A program made the translations under genes and the position numbers. Positions 15,576 to 23,329 of a stretch of DNA of 49,989 bases are shown here, piece by piece. The DNA is taken from the NCBI GenBank assembly GCA_015066815.1, contig SVNR01000016.1:1-49989 (forward strand), given 5' to 3'. The number at the start of each line of letters is the position of its first letter. Positions within the stretch are counted from its first letter, which is position 1. The notes under the pieces were generated by a model, which did no database searches, had not been told where the DNA came from, and saw only the letters and a list, made by a program, of their open reading frames with translations. The DNA is from Ruminococcus sp. Its GTDB lineage: Bacteria; Bacillota; Clostridia; Oscillospirales; Ruminococcaceae.

Positions 15576-16952
15576 TTGAAAAACAGGCAAATATATAAAA
15601 AAGCTCTCAGGCTTGCCGTTCCTATGATGATACAGAACGGAATAACAAACATGGTAGGGCTTATCGATAATGTCATGGTAGGAAGTCTCGGAACAGAGGC
15701 AATGACGGCGGTTTCTATAGTAGGACAGCTTATCTTTGTTTTTAATCTTGCGGTATTCGGAGGACTATCGGGTCCGGGAATATACGGGGCGCAGTATTTC
15801 GGACAGGGAAATACCGAAGGCTTCAGAAACACCTTCCGCCTGAAGCTGTGGATAAGCGGAGCGGTAGTTATAGGTGGAATTGCGGTGTTCCTTCTCGGAG
15901 ATGAGACTCTTATAGGTCTGTATCTGAGAGGTGAAAGCACAGATGTTGATCCTGTGCTGACTATGGAGTACGCAAAACAGTATCTGTTCATTATGCTTAT
16001 CGGTCTTGTTCCGTTTGCGATGACTCAGATATATGCAAGCAGTCTGCGTGAAACGGGAGAAAGTCTTAAACCCATGATTGCAGGTGTGACTTCGGTTGTA
16101 GTGGATATAGTGTTCAACTATCTTCTTATATACGGAAAGTTCGGTATGCCGGAGCTCGGAGTAAGGGGCGCTGCGATAGCTACTGTTCTGTCGAGATTTG
16201 CCGAGTTTGCGGTAGTAGTCATATGGTCGTGTGCGGCTAAGAAAAAGCATGTGTTTCTTATCGGGATATACAGAAGGCTTACAGTACCAAAAGAGCTTTC
16301 GGTTATGATAATTAAAAAAGGATTGCCTATTTTCTTCAATGAATTTTTATGGGCAGGCGGAATAGCTGCACTGACTCAGTGTTATTCGGTGAGAAGCCTT
16401 GATGTTATAGCAGGAATGAATATTTCAAACGCCATATGCAATCTTCTTAACGTGGTGTTTATAGCGCTTGGTTCAGCTGTCGGAATCATAATAGGTCAGA
16501 CGCTCGGTGCGCATGAATATGAAAAGGCACGGGATGATGCATTTGCTCTGATGAAGTTTACCGGAGTCATATGCATAGGTCTGACTGCTGTGCTTGTGTC
16601 TGTCTCAGGGGTGTTTCCGGGGCTTTATGACACAACGCAGGAGATACGTCAGTACGGAAGCTGGTTTATTACGATAACAGCTTTGTTTTTCCCTGTTCAG
16701 GGCTTCCTTAATGCACTGTATTTTACACTGCGTTCCGGCGGAAAAACTATGGTGACCTTTCTTTTTGACAGCGTTTATTCGTGGGTAGTACCTGTGCCAT
16801 GTGCATATATACTCTGTAACTTTACAGGTTTGTCAGTACTTCTTATATACACGATAGTGCAGGCGGCAGATATAATAAAGCTGATAGTAGGTTATATTCT
16901 TATAAAAAAAGGCGTATGGATAAGCAATATAGTTGACGCTTCAGAAAAATAG
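15576..16952 (+). CDS. MATE family multidrug/metabolite efflux transporter
   Basis: I take TTG at 15576 as start because GGAAAGGAG lies six bases upstream; the ATG at 15540 is inside the preceding terminator. This gives 458 residues with about twelve hydrophobic segments in two similar halves. MATE hallmarks include PMMIQNGITNMVGLIDNVMVG in the first helix and the GMPELGVRGAAIATV motif after helix six. MATE proteins export cationic compounds using Na+ or H+ gradients. No promoter is obvious between the terminator and the gene, so some expression may come from read-through. The substrate is unknown. Confidence 0.9.
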   Translation: MKNRQIYKKALRLAVPMMIQNGITNMVGLIDNVMVGSLGTEAMTAVSIVGQLIFVFNLAVFGGLSGPGIYGAQYFGQGNTEGFRNTFRLKLWISGAVVIGGIAVFLLGDETLIGLYLRGESTDVDPVLTMEYAKQYLFIMLIGLVPFAMTQIYASSLRETGESLKPMIAGVTSVVVDIVFNYLLIYGKFGMPELGVRGAAIATVLSRFAEFAVVVIWSCAAKKKHVFLIGIYRRLTVPKELSVMIIKKGLPIFFNEFLWAGGIAALTQCYSVRSLDVIAGMNISNAICNLLNVVFIALGSAVGIIIGQTLGAHEYEKARDDAFALMKFTGVICIGLTAVLVSVSGVFPGLYDTTQEIRQYGSWFITITALFFPVQGFLNALYFTLRSGGKTMVTFLFDSVYSWVVPVPCAYILCNFTGLSVLLIYTIVQAADIIKLIVGYILIKKGVWISNIVDASEK

Positions 16953-16981
16953 GGCATCAGAAAAAATGGACTGTCGTAAAT

Positions 16982-17140
16982 ATGGAAGAAGCAACAGGCG
17001 AGGCTTTGGTTGCAAACGCTGCTATAAGAGGCGTTATCGGTTGGATTATGGAGCTTATCATTATGTTCAGTCCGAACTCAAAAAAGGCAGTAAAGCTTGT
17101 TGAAGAAATCAGCGAAGAGATTAAGGCAATGAATTTATAA
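16982..17140 (+). CDS. Small ORF (52 aa), possible gene remnant
   Basis: A frame from ATG 16982 to TAA 17138-17140 encodes MEEATGEALVANAAIRGV, then a hydrophobic stretch (IGWIMELIIMF) and an amphipathic tail (KKAVKLVEEISEEIKAMNL). The composition looks like real protein and the tail could be a short coiled helix. There is no ribosome site, and the frame stays open upstream without a better start. It may be the C-terminal remnant of a decayed gene or a tiny membrane protein. A good terminator follows within 20 bases, which argues that something here is transcribed. Confidence 0.35.
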   Translation: MEEATGEALVANAAIRGVIGWIMELIIMFSPNSKKAVKLVEEISEEIKAMNL

Positions 17141-17157
17141 TTTTTTAAGCAGCATAA

Positions 17158-17208
17158 ACAAAACCGGAAGGGCAAGCCGTTGGATACGGGGTGTCGTTCC
17201 GGTTTTTT
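17158..17208 (+). terminator. Intrinsic terminator upstream of the element
   Basis: AACCGGAA (17161-17168) pairs with TTCCGGTT (17196-17203) around a 27-base loop, followed by a T-run. It is the last chromosomal + strand signal before the ICE edge. From 17209 to 17358 I see no gene: a short minus-strand open stretch there lacks a start. Confidence 0.75.
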
Positions 17209-17360
17209 TATTAAAAGGTTTCAAATGCAGAATCAGACAGCGGTCACTTCGTTCATTGTGTTGTATCTGGAATACTTTGGGAAATGATGCTTTCGTCAAG
17301 TTTCTTATATCCGCTAAAATATGAATTATGTATAGTTTTATGACCTGCTATGATAAATAA

Positions 17361-17394
17361 AAAAAGCATCTGACCTAACGTCAAATGCTTTTTG
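17361..17394 (-). terminator. Terminator of the former tRNA-Trp gene
   Basis: On the minus strand AAAAAGCATTTGAC pairs with GTCAGATGCTTTTT around a 5-base loop. It begins a few bases after the tRNA 3' end and is the natural terminator of the tRNA gene disrupted by the element. Confidence 0.75.
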
Positions 17395-17397
17395 CAA

Positions 17398-17446
17398 CAG
17401 GGGCGGTAAGAATCGAACTCACGTCAAAGGTTTTGGAGACCCTTGT
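17398..17446 (-). other. attL: 3' half of tRNA-Trp(CCA)
   Basis: Read on the minus strand this is the 3' half of a tRNA. It has an anticodon stem-loop with loop CTCCAAA (anticodon CCA, 5-bp stem AGGGT/ACCTT), a short variable region, a T-arm GTGAG-TTCGATT-CTTAC, and the acceptor strand CGCCCCT with discriminator G. The sequence 5' of the anticodon stem is A/T-rich and contains no D-arm or acceptor 5' strand, so the gene is not functional here. Such a fragment is the usual scar of integration into the 3' end of a tRNA gene by a tyrosine recombinase. The complete tRNA is expected at the other end of the element. Confidence 0.82.
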
Positions 17447-17480
17447 TATTAAACATATGTAAATATGTTATATTTACTAA

Positions 17481-17509
17481 TTGAAAAACCAAAGCTTTTT
17501 TGATATAAT
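17481..17509 (+). promoter_or_regulatory. Promoter of the first ICE gene
   Basis: TTGAAA (17481-17486), 17-base spacer, TATAAT (17504-17509). Because it overlaps the upstream end of the open frame, it shows that translation starts downstream, at 17538. Confidence 0.75.
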
Positions 17510-17537
17510 GAAATCAAAGAAAGACAAGGAACATGCA

Positions 17538-18617
17538 ATGGAAAAAGACAAAATAAATGAACTTAAAAAAACTAAAAAAGTAACAAATTACGATGGAATA
17601 GTAAAACAGATAATAAATAACATGCAGAGCGATAAAATTATACAGTTCTTAGGTAATTTATTTGAGAAAAACTATACATCGGAGAGTAAACTTATAAAGT
17701 TAAACTCAGAAACACAGAATATAGATAATCAAAGAAAAATATCTGATCTCTATCTGAAAGTAGATGATGATTTTTTCAACATAGAAATACAGTCAACAGA
17801 TGATCAGACAATGGCAATGAGGATATTTGAATACGGAATTCGTGGAGCATTGGCGCACGGAAGAACATATTCAGAGGATTATAGCAAGTTGACACTTGAT
17901 ATTCCGGAACCTGTTGTAATATATCTAAGAAAAACAGGGAAAACGCCTGATAAATTCACAATAGAATTTAATTTCCCGAATAAAAACGAAGCTGTTGCAT
18001 ATGAGGCAAAAGTAAAATTCGTAGAAGATTACAACATAGACGATATGATAAAAAAACAACTGTATCCGATGATACCATTCTATCCGATGAGATATGAGTC
18101 CGTGGTAAATGCAATTCATGATCCACGGATTGAGGAGGCGATCAATGCTGATATGCTGAATGTAATCAACCGTTTGAAGCCTCTTATAGCAGAAAATAAG
18201 ATAGAACCCGGAGATCTTTCATACATAGTAGATTCAATGGCAGTGGTGTATGAAAACATGATGTTAAAAGGTGAAAATGTAAATAAAGAGAAAGTAGGTG
18301 CTACAATGGAAATGATGCAGCAGGAAACAGTAACTTTCTTCGATATCTATGAGGCTAAAACTGCATGGAAAGCAGAAGGAAAAGCAGAAGGAAAAGCAGA
18401 AGGAAAAGCTGAGGGTATAGCAGAAGGCAAGGCAGAAGGTATGATGGAGAAGGCAATTGAAATGTCAATGAAGCTGATGGAAAGCGGAGTGCCGTTAGAT
18501 GTCATTCAGAAGTGTAGTGGATTAACTGACAGCGGTATGGCTAAGTTAGTAAGTCAGTACAACAAATCTTTAGAAACAACGAAGATAACGTCTGAGCAGG
18601 GTGGAATCAAGCGTTAA
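17538..18617 (+). CDS. Rpn-like PD-(D/E)XK nuclease/putative transposase
   Basis: The start is placed at ATG 17538 because the promoter covers the longer frame and AAGGAA lies six bases upstream; length is 359 residues. The N-terminal half resembles the Rpn/PDDEXK family: ISDLYLKVDDDFFNIEIQS supplies the Asp...Glu-X-Gln core, followed by EYGIRGAL and EPVVIYLRK. Rpn proteins are DNA endonucleases that promote RecA-independent recombination. The C-terminal region has about six repeats of a four- or five-residue unit (KAEG), encoded by 12-bp DNA repeats prone to slippage, then an amphipathic tail. A decayed relative lies at 29315-30023. The role in the element is unknown. Confidence 0.8.
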   Translation: MEKDKINELKKTKKVTNYDGIVKQIINNMQSDKIIQFLGNLFEKNYTSESKLIKLNSETQNIDNQRKISDLYLKVDDDFFNIEIQSTDDQTMAMRIFEYGIRGALAHGRTYSEDYSKLTLDIPEPVVIYLRKTGKTPDKFTIEFNFPNKNEAVAYEAKVKFVEDYNIDDMIKKQLYPMIPFYPMRYESVVNAIHDPRIEEAINADMLNVINRLKPLIAENKIEPGDLSYIVDSMAVVYENMMLKGENVNKEKVGATMEMMQQETVTFFDIYEAKTAWKAEGKAEGKAEGKAEGIAEGKAEGMMEKAIEMSMKLMESGVPLDVIQKCSGLTDSGMAKLVSQYNKSLETTKITSEQGGIKR

Positions 18618-18639
18618 AAGCCAAAATATAATAATTATG

Positions 18640-18682
18640 AAAAAGAGAGTCTGTTTAAAAAATGGAATCTCTTTTTCTTTTT
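18640..18682 (+). terminator. Intrinsic terminator after the Rpn-like gene
   Basis: AAAAAGAGA (18640-18648) pairs with TCTCTTTTT (18668-18676), followed by CTTTTT. A 63-codon frame across it has no ribosome site and is ignored. Confidence 0.65.
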
Positions 18683-18698
18683 GGAAGGAGAGATTAGT

Positions 18699-19085
18699 AT
18701 GTCTTTGGAACCGCAATTCTTTCGTGATGAAACTCATGAAAATGCGTTTCGCATTTTACTTAATAAATGCCGTCGTGTTAATGAGGAAGTAGTACCGGTT
18801 ATGTATCTGCTTAGTTTAGTCGCTAAAAAGACAGAAGACGATAAGTATAACATTTCTGATTGTTGTGATGGGTTTGACTTCGATGAGATGCACATTAAAC
18901 CTGAATCGCTTAAACATGGTTGGCACACATCAAGTACATCAGCAGCGTTCCGGTTGGCATTCATTCTTTGGAATGGATATCCGTCAGAACGTTCTCAGAA
19001 GTACAATAATATCTATTTTATCTTCGGGCATGGTTGGGACAAGTATCTCTGCGAAGCAATACGGTTGCGTTTCGTTTCGGAATGA
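18699..19085 (+). CDS. DUF6075 family protein
   Basis: AAGGAG eight bases before ATG 18699 defines a 128-residue protein. The pattern FRDETHENAFRILLNKC, then a GFDFDEMHIKPESLKHGWHT-like centre and a final AIRLRF matches DUF6075, a small family found mostly on Firmicutes plasmids and conjugative elements. No catalytic motif is visible. It lies 14 bases before ParA, suggesting one operon with the partition genes. Function unknown. Confidence 0.72.
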   Translation: MSLEPQFFRDETHENAFRILLNKCRRVNEEVVPVMYLLSLVAKKTEDDKYNISDCCDGFDFDEMHIKPESLKHGWHTSSTSAAFRLAFILWNGYPSERSQKYNNIYFIFGHGWDKYLCEAIRLRFVSE

Positions 19086-19099
19086 AAGTAGGTATGAAA

Positions 19100-19858
19100 A
19101 TGAAAAAGATAGCGATTTTCAATAATAAAGGTGGAGTATCGAAAACCACAACTGTTGTAAATGTTGCGTATGTAATGGCGTATAAGTTAGCGAAAAAAGT
19201 ATTGATAATAGATTGTGATGGTCAGCAGAATGCGACGCGATTCCTTGCGAATAACGTTAATGATATCGGAATAGAAGAAACATTAATTAATGATTCTGTT
19301 TATCCTGATAGTTCATTTTCAAAGACAAGATATGATAATATTGATATACTTACTTCAACTGTTCACATGAATGAGTGTGCCGAGAATTTTTCGGCACTTA
19401 ATGATGACGTACAGAAAACAAATATCAATAAGTTCACATCATATCTTAAGAAAATTGAAAATGATTATGATTATGTTCTTTTTGATATGCCTCCTGCACT
19501 TAACAGTGTTACTGAGAAAATAATAAGCATATCTGATGGTGTAATCGTGCCTGTAGAGCTTGGCATTTTTGCAATACAAGGTATAGCAAAAGTAACTGAT
19601 GCGATTAATAAAGTTAATGCAGAATTTATAGGTTGCTTTATTGCAAAGTACGATAAAAATAATAAGTCAGATGCTGAACTTAAAGAAATACTTGAAAGAT
19701 CATTAGGAGATAAAGTTTTTAAGACTGTAATTCCTTACAGCAACATAATAAGAAATTCACTTAACTATAAAGTTACAGCGAATGAGTATATGTACTGGCA
19801 GAGTCCGGCGAAAAAATTTATCGAACTTACAGAAGAGATAATCAGAAAGGTGGGATAA
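19100..19858 (+). CDS. ParA-family partition ATPase
   Basis: I start at ATG 19100 (seven bases after AGG), giving 252 residues; ATG 19094 is equally possible. The deviant Walker A near residues 9-17 reads NKGGVSKTTT, with Ser where most ParA proteins have Gly; the two diagnostic lysines are present. VLIIDCDGQQNAT and YVLFDMPPALNS supply Walker A' and B. ParA ATPases move plasmid or ICE DNA with a ParB partner, encoded four bases downstream. Presence of ParAB suggests the excised circle is partitioned, and so perhaps replicates. Confidence 0.9.
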   Translation: MKKIAIFNNKGGVSKTTTVVNVAYVMAYKLAKKVLIIDCDGQQNATRFLANNVNDIGIEETLINDSVYPDSSFSKTRYDNIDILTSTVHMNECAENFSALNDDVQKTNINKFTSYLKKIENDYDYVLFDMPPALNSVTEKIISISDGVIVPVELGIFAIQGIAKVTDAINKVNAEFIGCFIAKYDKNNKSDAELKEILERSLGDKVFKTVIPYSNIIRNSLNYKVTANEYMYWQSPAKKFIELTEEIIRKVG

Positions 19859-19862
19859 AAGT

Positions 19863-20741
19863 TTGAAAAAATTTCAGATAGATTCGACGATATCTGCGGA
19901 TATAAAATCAGCAGCAGATGATTCATTTCGTTCAAATATCAAGATGATAGAGATTGATAAACTTAAACCCAGCCTCGATAATTTTTTCTCTTTGAAAGAA
20001 ATAGAACTTCTGGCAGACGATATCGAACGCCAAGGACTAAAACATAACATAGTTGTAACTGAAGATACAGATAATCCGGGAACATATTTTATTAAATCGG
20101 GTCACAGAAGATATACTGCAATAAGCAAGCTTATCGAAGAAAACCGATATAATTCAAAATATGTTCCTTGTTTTGTTGACGGACAAAAAACGCAGTCAGA
20201 AAATCTTCTTGATCTGGTAATGCTTAATGCAACAACAAGAGTTATGACTGATGAAGAACTTTATCAGCAATATGATGTTTTAAGATCAACAATAGACAAG
20301 CTTAAGGCAGAGGGGAAAAAAGTAAAAGGAAGATTCAGAGATGTAGTTGCAAAATACATGAATGTATCTCCGGCGCAGGTTGGAAAGATCGAAAACATAA
20401 AACATAATGCAATTGATGAAGTCAAAGAAGCAGTGAGTTCCGGAAAAATATCAATAACTGTTGCAAATAATATTGCAAGGCTTGATGATGAAAATCAGAA
20501 AGAGCTGATATCTAAAAATGATATTTCAAAGATAACAAACAAAGATGTTGCAGCAACAAAACAGAAACAGAATAAGAAAAAAATTCTGAAAGCAAATTCT
20601 CAAAAAGAAAAAATCCTTAAGGTTTTAAACCAATCCTGCACGTCTATCACTGAAACTGAAAATATTGATGATATCAGATTTTGTATTGCTGAGATGAACA
20701 GAAATATAGAAACTATAATGGAGGAAGACGATAATGGCTAA
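19863..20741 (+). CDS. ParB/Spo0J-like partition protein
   Basis: The 292-residue protein begins at TTG 19863, behind AAAGGTGGG in the end of parA. Residues about 30-110 are a ParB N-terminal domain: MIEIDKLKPS, LADDIERQG and the nucleotide-binding SGHRRYTA box. A helix-turn-helix region follows (VAKYMNVSPAQVGKIENI, SGKISITVANNIARL), and then a basic, coiled C-terminus. It would bind parS sites and clamp the DNA, probably using CTP as known for the family. No obvious parS palindrome was identified nearby. It overlaps the DUF4315 gene by eight bases. Confidence 0.9.
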   Translation: MKKFQIDSTISADIKSAADDSFRSNIKMIEIDKLKPSLDNFFSLKEIELLADDIERQGLKHNIVVTEDTDNPGTYFIKSGHRRYTAISKLIEENRYNSKYVPCFVDGQKTQSENLLDLVMLNATTRVMTDEELYQQYDVLRSTIDKLKAEGKKVKGRFRDVVAKYMNVSPAQVGKIENIKHNAIDEVKEAVSSGKISITVANNIARLDDENQKELISKNDISKITNKDVAATKQKQNKKKILKANSQKEKILKVLNQSCTSITETENIDDIRFCIAEMNRNIETIMEEDDNG

Positions 20742-21048
20742 AATAACGCTTGATCAAAAAATAGCGAAAGTGGAAGAACAGATATTGAAGGAAGAATTGA
20801 CGATAGAAGAAATCAGGGGAAAGATAAAATCTCTGAAAGCTGAACGCAGAAAGCTTATTGATGAAAAAGAAAAAAAATTTGCAAATGAGATTATGAAAAT
20901 AATCAAGGAAAAAGGAATTAATCAGGAAGAGTTGATTACTGAGCTTAAGCGTAAGGAAAGCGATAATAAATCAGAAGGTACTGAAAACAAAAATTCTGAA
21001 ACAACTCAGTTTGTATCAGACAATAAAACAAGCATAAATGAGAAATAA
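20734..21048 (+). CDS. DUF4315-like coiled-coil protein
   Basis: This 104-residue protein is almost entirely charged helix (KIAKVEEQILKEELTIEEI, KIKSLKAERRKLIDEKEKK) with a short IIKEKGINQEELITEL segment and a polar disordered tail. Composition, size and place next to ParB and MobC match DUF4315, a conserved ICE protein of unknown role. Eight-base overlap with parB implies coupled translation. A DNA-binding accessory role is possible but not shown. Confidence 0.65.
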   Translation: MAKITLDQKIAKVEEQILKEELTIEEIRGKIKSLKAERRKLIDEKEKKFANEIMKIIKEKGINQEELITELKRKESDNKSEGTENKNSETTQFVSDNKTSINEK

Positions 21049-21100
21049 ATTTTCATTTTTTCTTTTCCGAATGTATAAAAAAAGTGAGCAAAGCGATTTA

Positions 21101-21194
21101 AAGGGGCTGCAAAAAAACAGCCCCTTAAGGGTCTTAGGGATTTTTCCCTAACCAGCGAATGTGGGAGGACGTGTCCGTACACATTCTATGCTGG
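21101..21194 (+). other. Cluster of three hairpins upstream of the relaxase genes: candidate oriT
   Basis: In the 234-bp gap before mobC are three close inverted repeats. AAGGGGCTG/CAGCCCCTT (21101-21109, 21118-21126) is also a possible terminator. TTAGGGA/TCCCTAA (21134-21140, 21145-21151) follows. The third is a long one with CCAGC plus GAATGTG (21152-21163) pairing with CACATTC and GCTGG (21180-21194). Dense dyads directly upstream of a MobC-relaxase pair are the usual appearance of a transfer origin. No nic consensus is proposed. Confidence 0.5.
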
Positions 21195-21282
21195 CCAAAC
21201 TGAAATTTTCTGCGAAAATTAACTGTTTGAAAATTTTTACATTTGGAATAAAAAATAAGTAGGATGGGAATGTTTTAAGGCT

Positions 21283-21624
21283 ATGGGGCGTATAAGAACA
21301 GAAAGAATAGAAATACGAGTAACTCCAGACGAGAAGAATATGCTAAAAAATTATGCTGAAAAATCACGTATGAATATGTCCAATTATATTTTAAAGTTAG
21401 CAGAGCAAAAAAAGATATATTCTGTTGATGGCATACCGGAACTGATAAGGCAAATTATCAGAATAGGAACAAATGTTAATCAGATAGTAATGGTTGCCAA
21501 TACTAATAAATCCGTATCAGAAAAACAAATTCAAATTGTAAATTCCAATTTAGAGCATATACAAAAATTATTGGGAGATATGATCGATGTTATAAAAAAT
21601 TCTGATGATGAGGTAGAAATTTAA
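21283..21624 (+). CDS. MobC-like relaxosome accessory protein
   Basis: The 113-residue protein starts with a ribbon-helix-helix-like segment (RIEIRVTPDEKNMLKNYAEK, then MNMSNYILKLA) and ends with the MobC family pattern IRIGTNVNQIVMVAN and an amphipathic helix. MobC proteins bind oriT, open the DNA near nic and help the relaxase. Its stop overlaps the relaxase start by one base (TAATG), so the two are translationally coupled. It lies directly beside the candidate oriT. Confidence 0.85.
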   Translation: MGRIRTERIEIRVTPDEKNMLKNYAEKSRMNMSNYILKLAEQKKIYSVDGIPELIRQIIRIGTNVNQIVMVANTNKSVSEKQIQIVNSNLEHIQKLLGDMIDVIKNSDDEVEI

Positions 21625-23318
21625 TGGCGTATGTAGGACAGGTTTCTATCAGGGACGGCTCGCATATGGGACATGCTATTGATTATATAAGCAGGGAAGA
21701 AAAAGCTTTATCACTGAATAATATTTCGAATAATGATATGCTCAATACAATGCTTAATCATTTATTATTTACAAATAAATCAATTGGAGAGAGAGCGACG
21801 TATATTAACTGTACGCAAAATCCTTTTAAAGATTTTGAGAACATGAGAAAAGCTTTTGATAAGGATAAAGGTGTTATAGCTCATCATTATTTCCAAAGCT
21901 TTCAGAAAGATGATGATATTACGCCGGAACAAGCTCACTTGATAGGAGTGCAGTTGGCTCAGAAAATGTTTCAGAATTATCAGGTGGTTGTGGCTACTCA
22001 TACTGATAAAGAACATTTACATAATCATATAATAGTTAATTCCTGCAATATGGTTACCGGGCAGAAATGGTACAGCAATAAAAAATCATTATCTGATATA
22101 AGAAAAGAAAGTGATAAGCTTTGTCTTCAGAATGGATTAGGAGTAATACAAAAAAATTCAAAGTATAAGAATATTGATGAAGCGACTTATCAGCTCGGCA
22201 TGAAGAAAAAGTCATGGAAAATACAACTTGTATATGATCTTAATGAGGCTGTAAAGTTATGCAGATCAAAAGATGATTTTATAAAGTTTTTGAGTGATAA
22301 AGATTATTCTGTAAGATACAAGGATGTTCATATCACAATCACAAAGAATGGAGAGAAAAAAGGAATAAGAGTTGATACACTCGCAAAGCAATTCGGTGAA
22401 AAATATACAAAAGAAAATCTTGAGAAACAAATGGGGTACTATGTTCCTTTGCCTAAAAATATAGCTGATTATTATTCAGGGAGGAAAGAAAAAAAGAAAA
22501 CAGAAGTCAGAAGTAATTGGGAACATTACGAAAAGCGTATTTTGAAGAAACAAAACTGTTTTCCGTCTACCATAAATAATGTTTATCGCGATAAAAGAAC
22601 AGAAAACATGATAAAGAAAGCTGAACGCTCTGTTGCATCTTCAAGGAATGTTTTCGAGTTACTGATCAGGACTTTTGTTCTGCTTACGGCATTGAAAAAG
22701 CGACAATCAAAAAAGAAATATAAAACTACATATTATAGTTTGAGAAGTAAAAGCAGGCTGTACCAAAATAATAGAAATAATACATATGGAAATATTTCTT
22801 ATAGGGAACTTTGTAGCAGTTCTGGAGAAACCTTTACAATAAAAGTTGATGCAGTTAATTTGCTTAAACTTGCGAATCAGCCGATTCTGTACTCAGCATT
22901 AATGCAGGATAATTTTGCAAAAATAACTGTTAAGGAAAAAGATAAAAAATTTCTTATGAAGCTTCTTGGTATGGATTCCAGAGAGCATATGTTTGATATA
23001 CAGAATGAACAGATTAATAATCAAAACATATACAGGGAATTGAAGCAAAAAGCAGAGTCTAATAATCAGAAACTTCAGTATTTGGTTATAGACAAGTCTC
23101 AGCTTGAGCTTTTGAAAGCAAATTATATAAGTTTTGCTTACTTTTCTAAGGAGGATAAATATAATATTGCATTTCTTCCAGAAAAGCTGAAAATAATTCA
23201 GAAAATACTGCATGATAATAAACAATCAGAAAACATAAGAGTAAATATAAGAAATGAAGAAAAAGTAAATCAGGTTATGCTAAAAAATAATACTGATAAT
23301 CCTAAAAAAATAAGATAA
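21624..23318 (+). CDS. MobA/VirD2-type relaxase
   Basis: The 564-residue protein has the relaxase core in its first 200 residues, including the triple-His metal motif EHLHNHIIVNSCN near residues 128-140 and the following SNKKSLSDIRKESDKL. A probable catalytic Tyr lies in the N-terminal GHAIDYISRE motif. This fits the MOBP class, which nicks one strand at oriT and pilots it into the recipient. The C-terminal part (about 250-564) is basic and Lys/Asn-rich with no recognised domain. Translation is coupled to MobC. VirD4 follows after 11 bases. Confidence 0.9.
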   Translation: MAYVGQVSIRDGSHMGHAIDYISREEKALSLNNISNNDMLNTMLNHLLFTNKSIGERATYINCTQNPFKDFENMRKAFDKDKGVIAHHYFQSFQKDDDITPEQAHLIGVQLAQKMFQNYQVVVATHTDKEHLHNHIIVNSCNMVTGQKWYSNKKSLSDIRKESDKLCLQNGLGVIQKNSKYKNIDEATYQLGMKKKSWKIQLVYDLNEAVKLCRSKDDFIKFLSDKDYSVRYKDVHITITKNGEKKGIRVDTLAKQFGEKYTKENLEKQMGYYVPLPKNIADYYSGRKEKKKTEVRSNWEHYEKRILKKQNCFPSTINNVYRDKRTENMIKKAERSVASSRNVFELLIRTFVLLTALKKRQSKKKYKTTYYSLRSKSRLYQNNRNNTYGNISYRELCSSSGETFTIKVDAVNLLKLANQPILYSALMQDNFAKITVKEKDKKFLMKLLGMDSREHMFDIQNEQINNQNIYRELKQKAESNNQKLQYLVIDKSQLELLKANYISFAYFSKEDKYNIAFLPEKLKIIQKILHDNKQSENIRVNIRNEEKVNQVMLKNNTDNPKKIR

Positions 23319-23329
23319 GGAGGGGTTGC

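Noticed and set aside
17235-17345. Minus-strand open stretch between the chromosomal terminator and the tRNA scar
   Set aside because: No start codon or ribosome site; at best an unrecognisable gene remnant.
18367-18438. Short direct repeats considered as a CRISPR or VNTR array
   Set aside because: They are in-frame codon repeats encoding KAEG units inside the Rpn-like gene.
18601-18792. 63-codon frame overlapping the Rpn terminator
   Set aside because: It runs through a terminator and overlaps the better supported DUF6075 gene.
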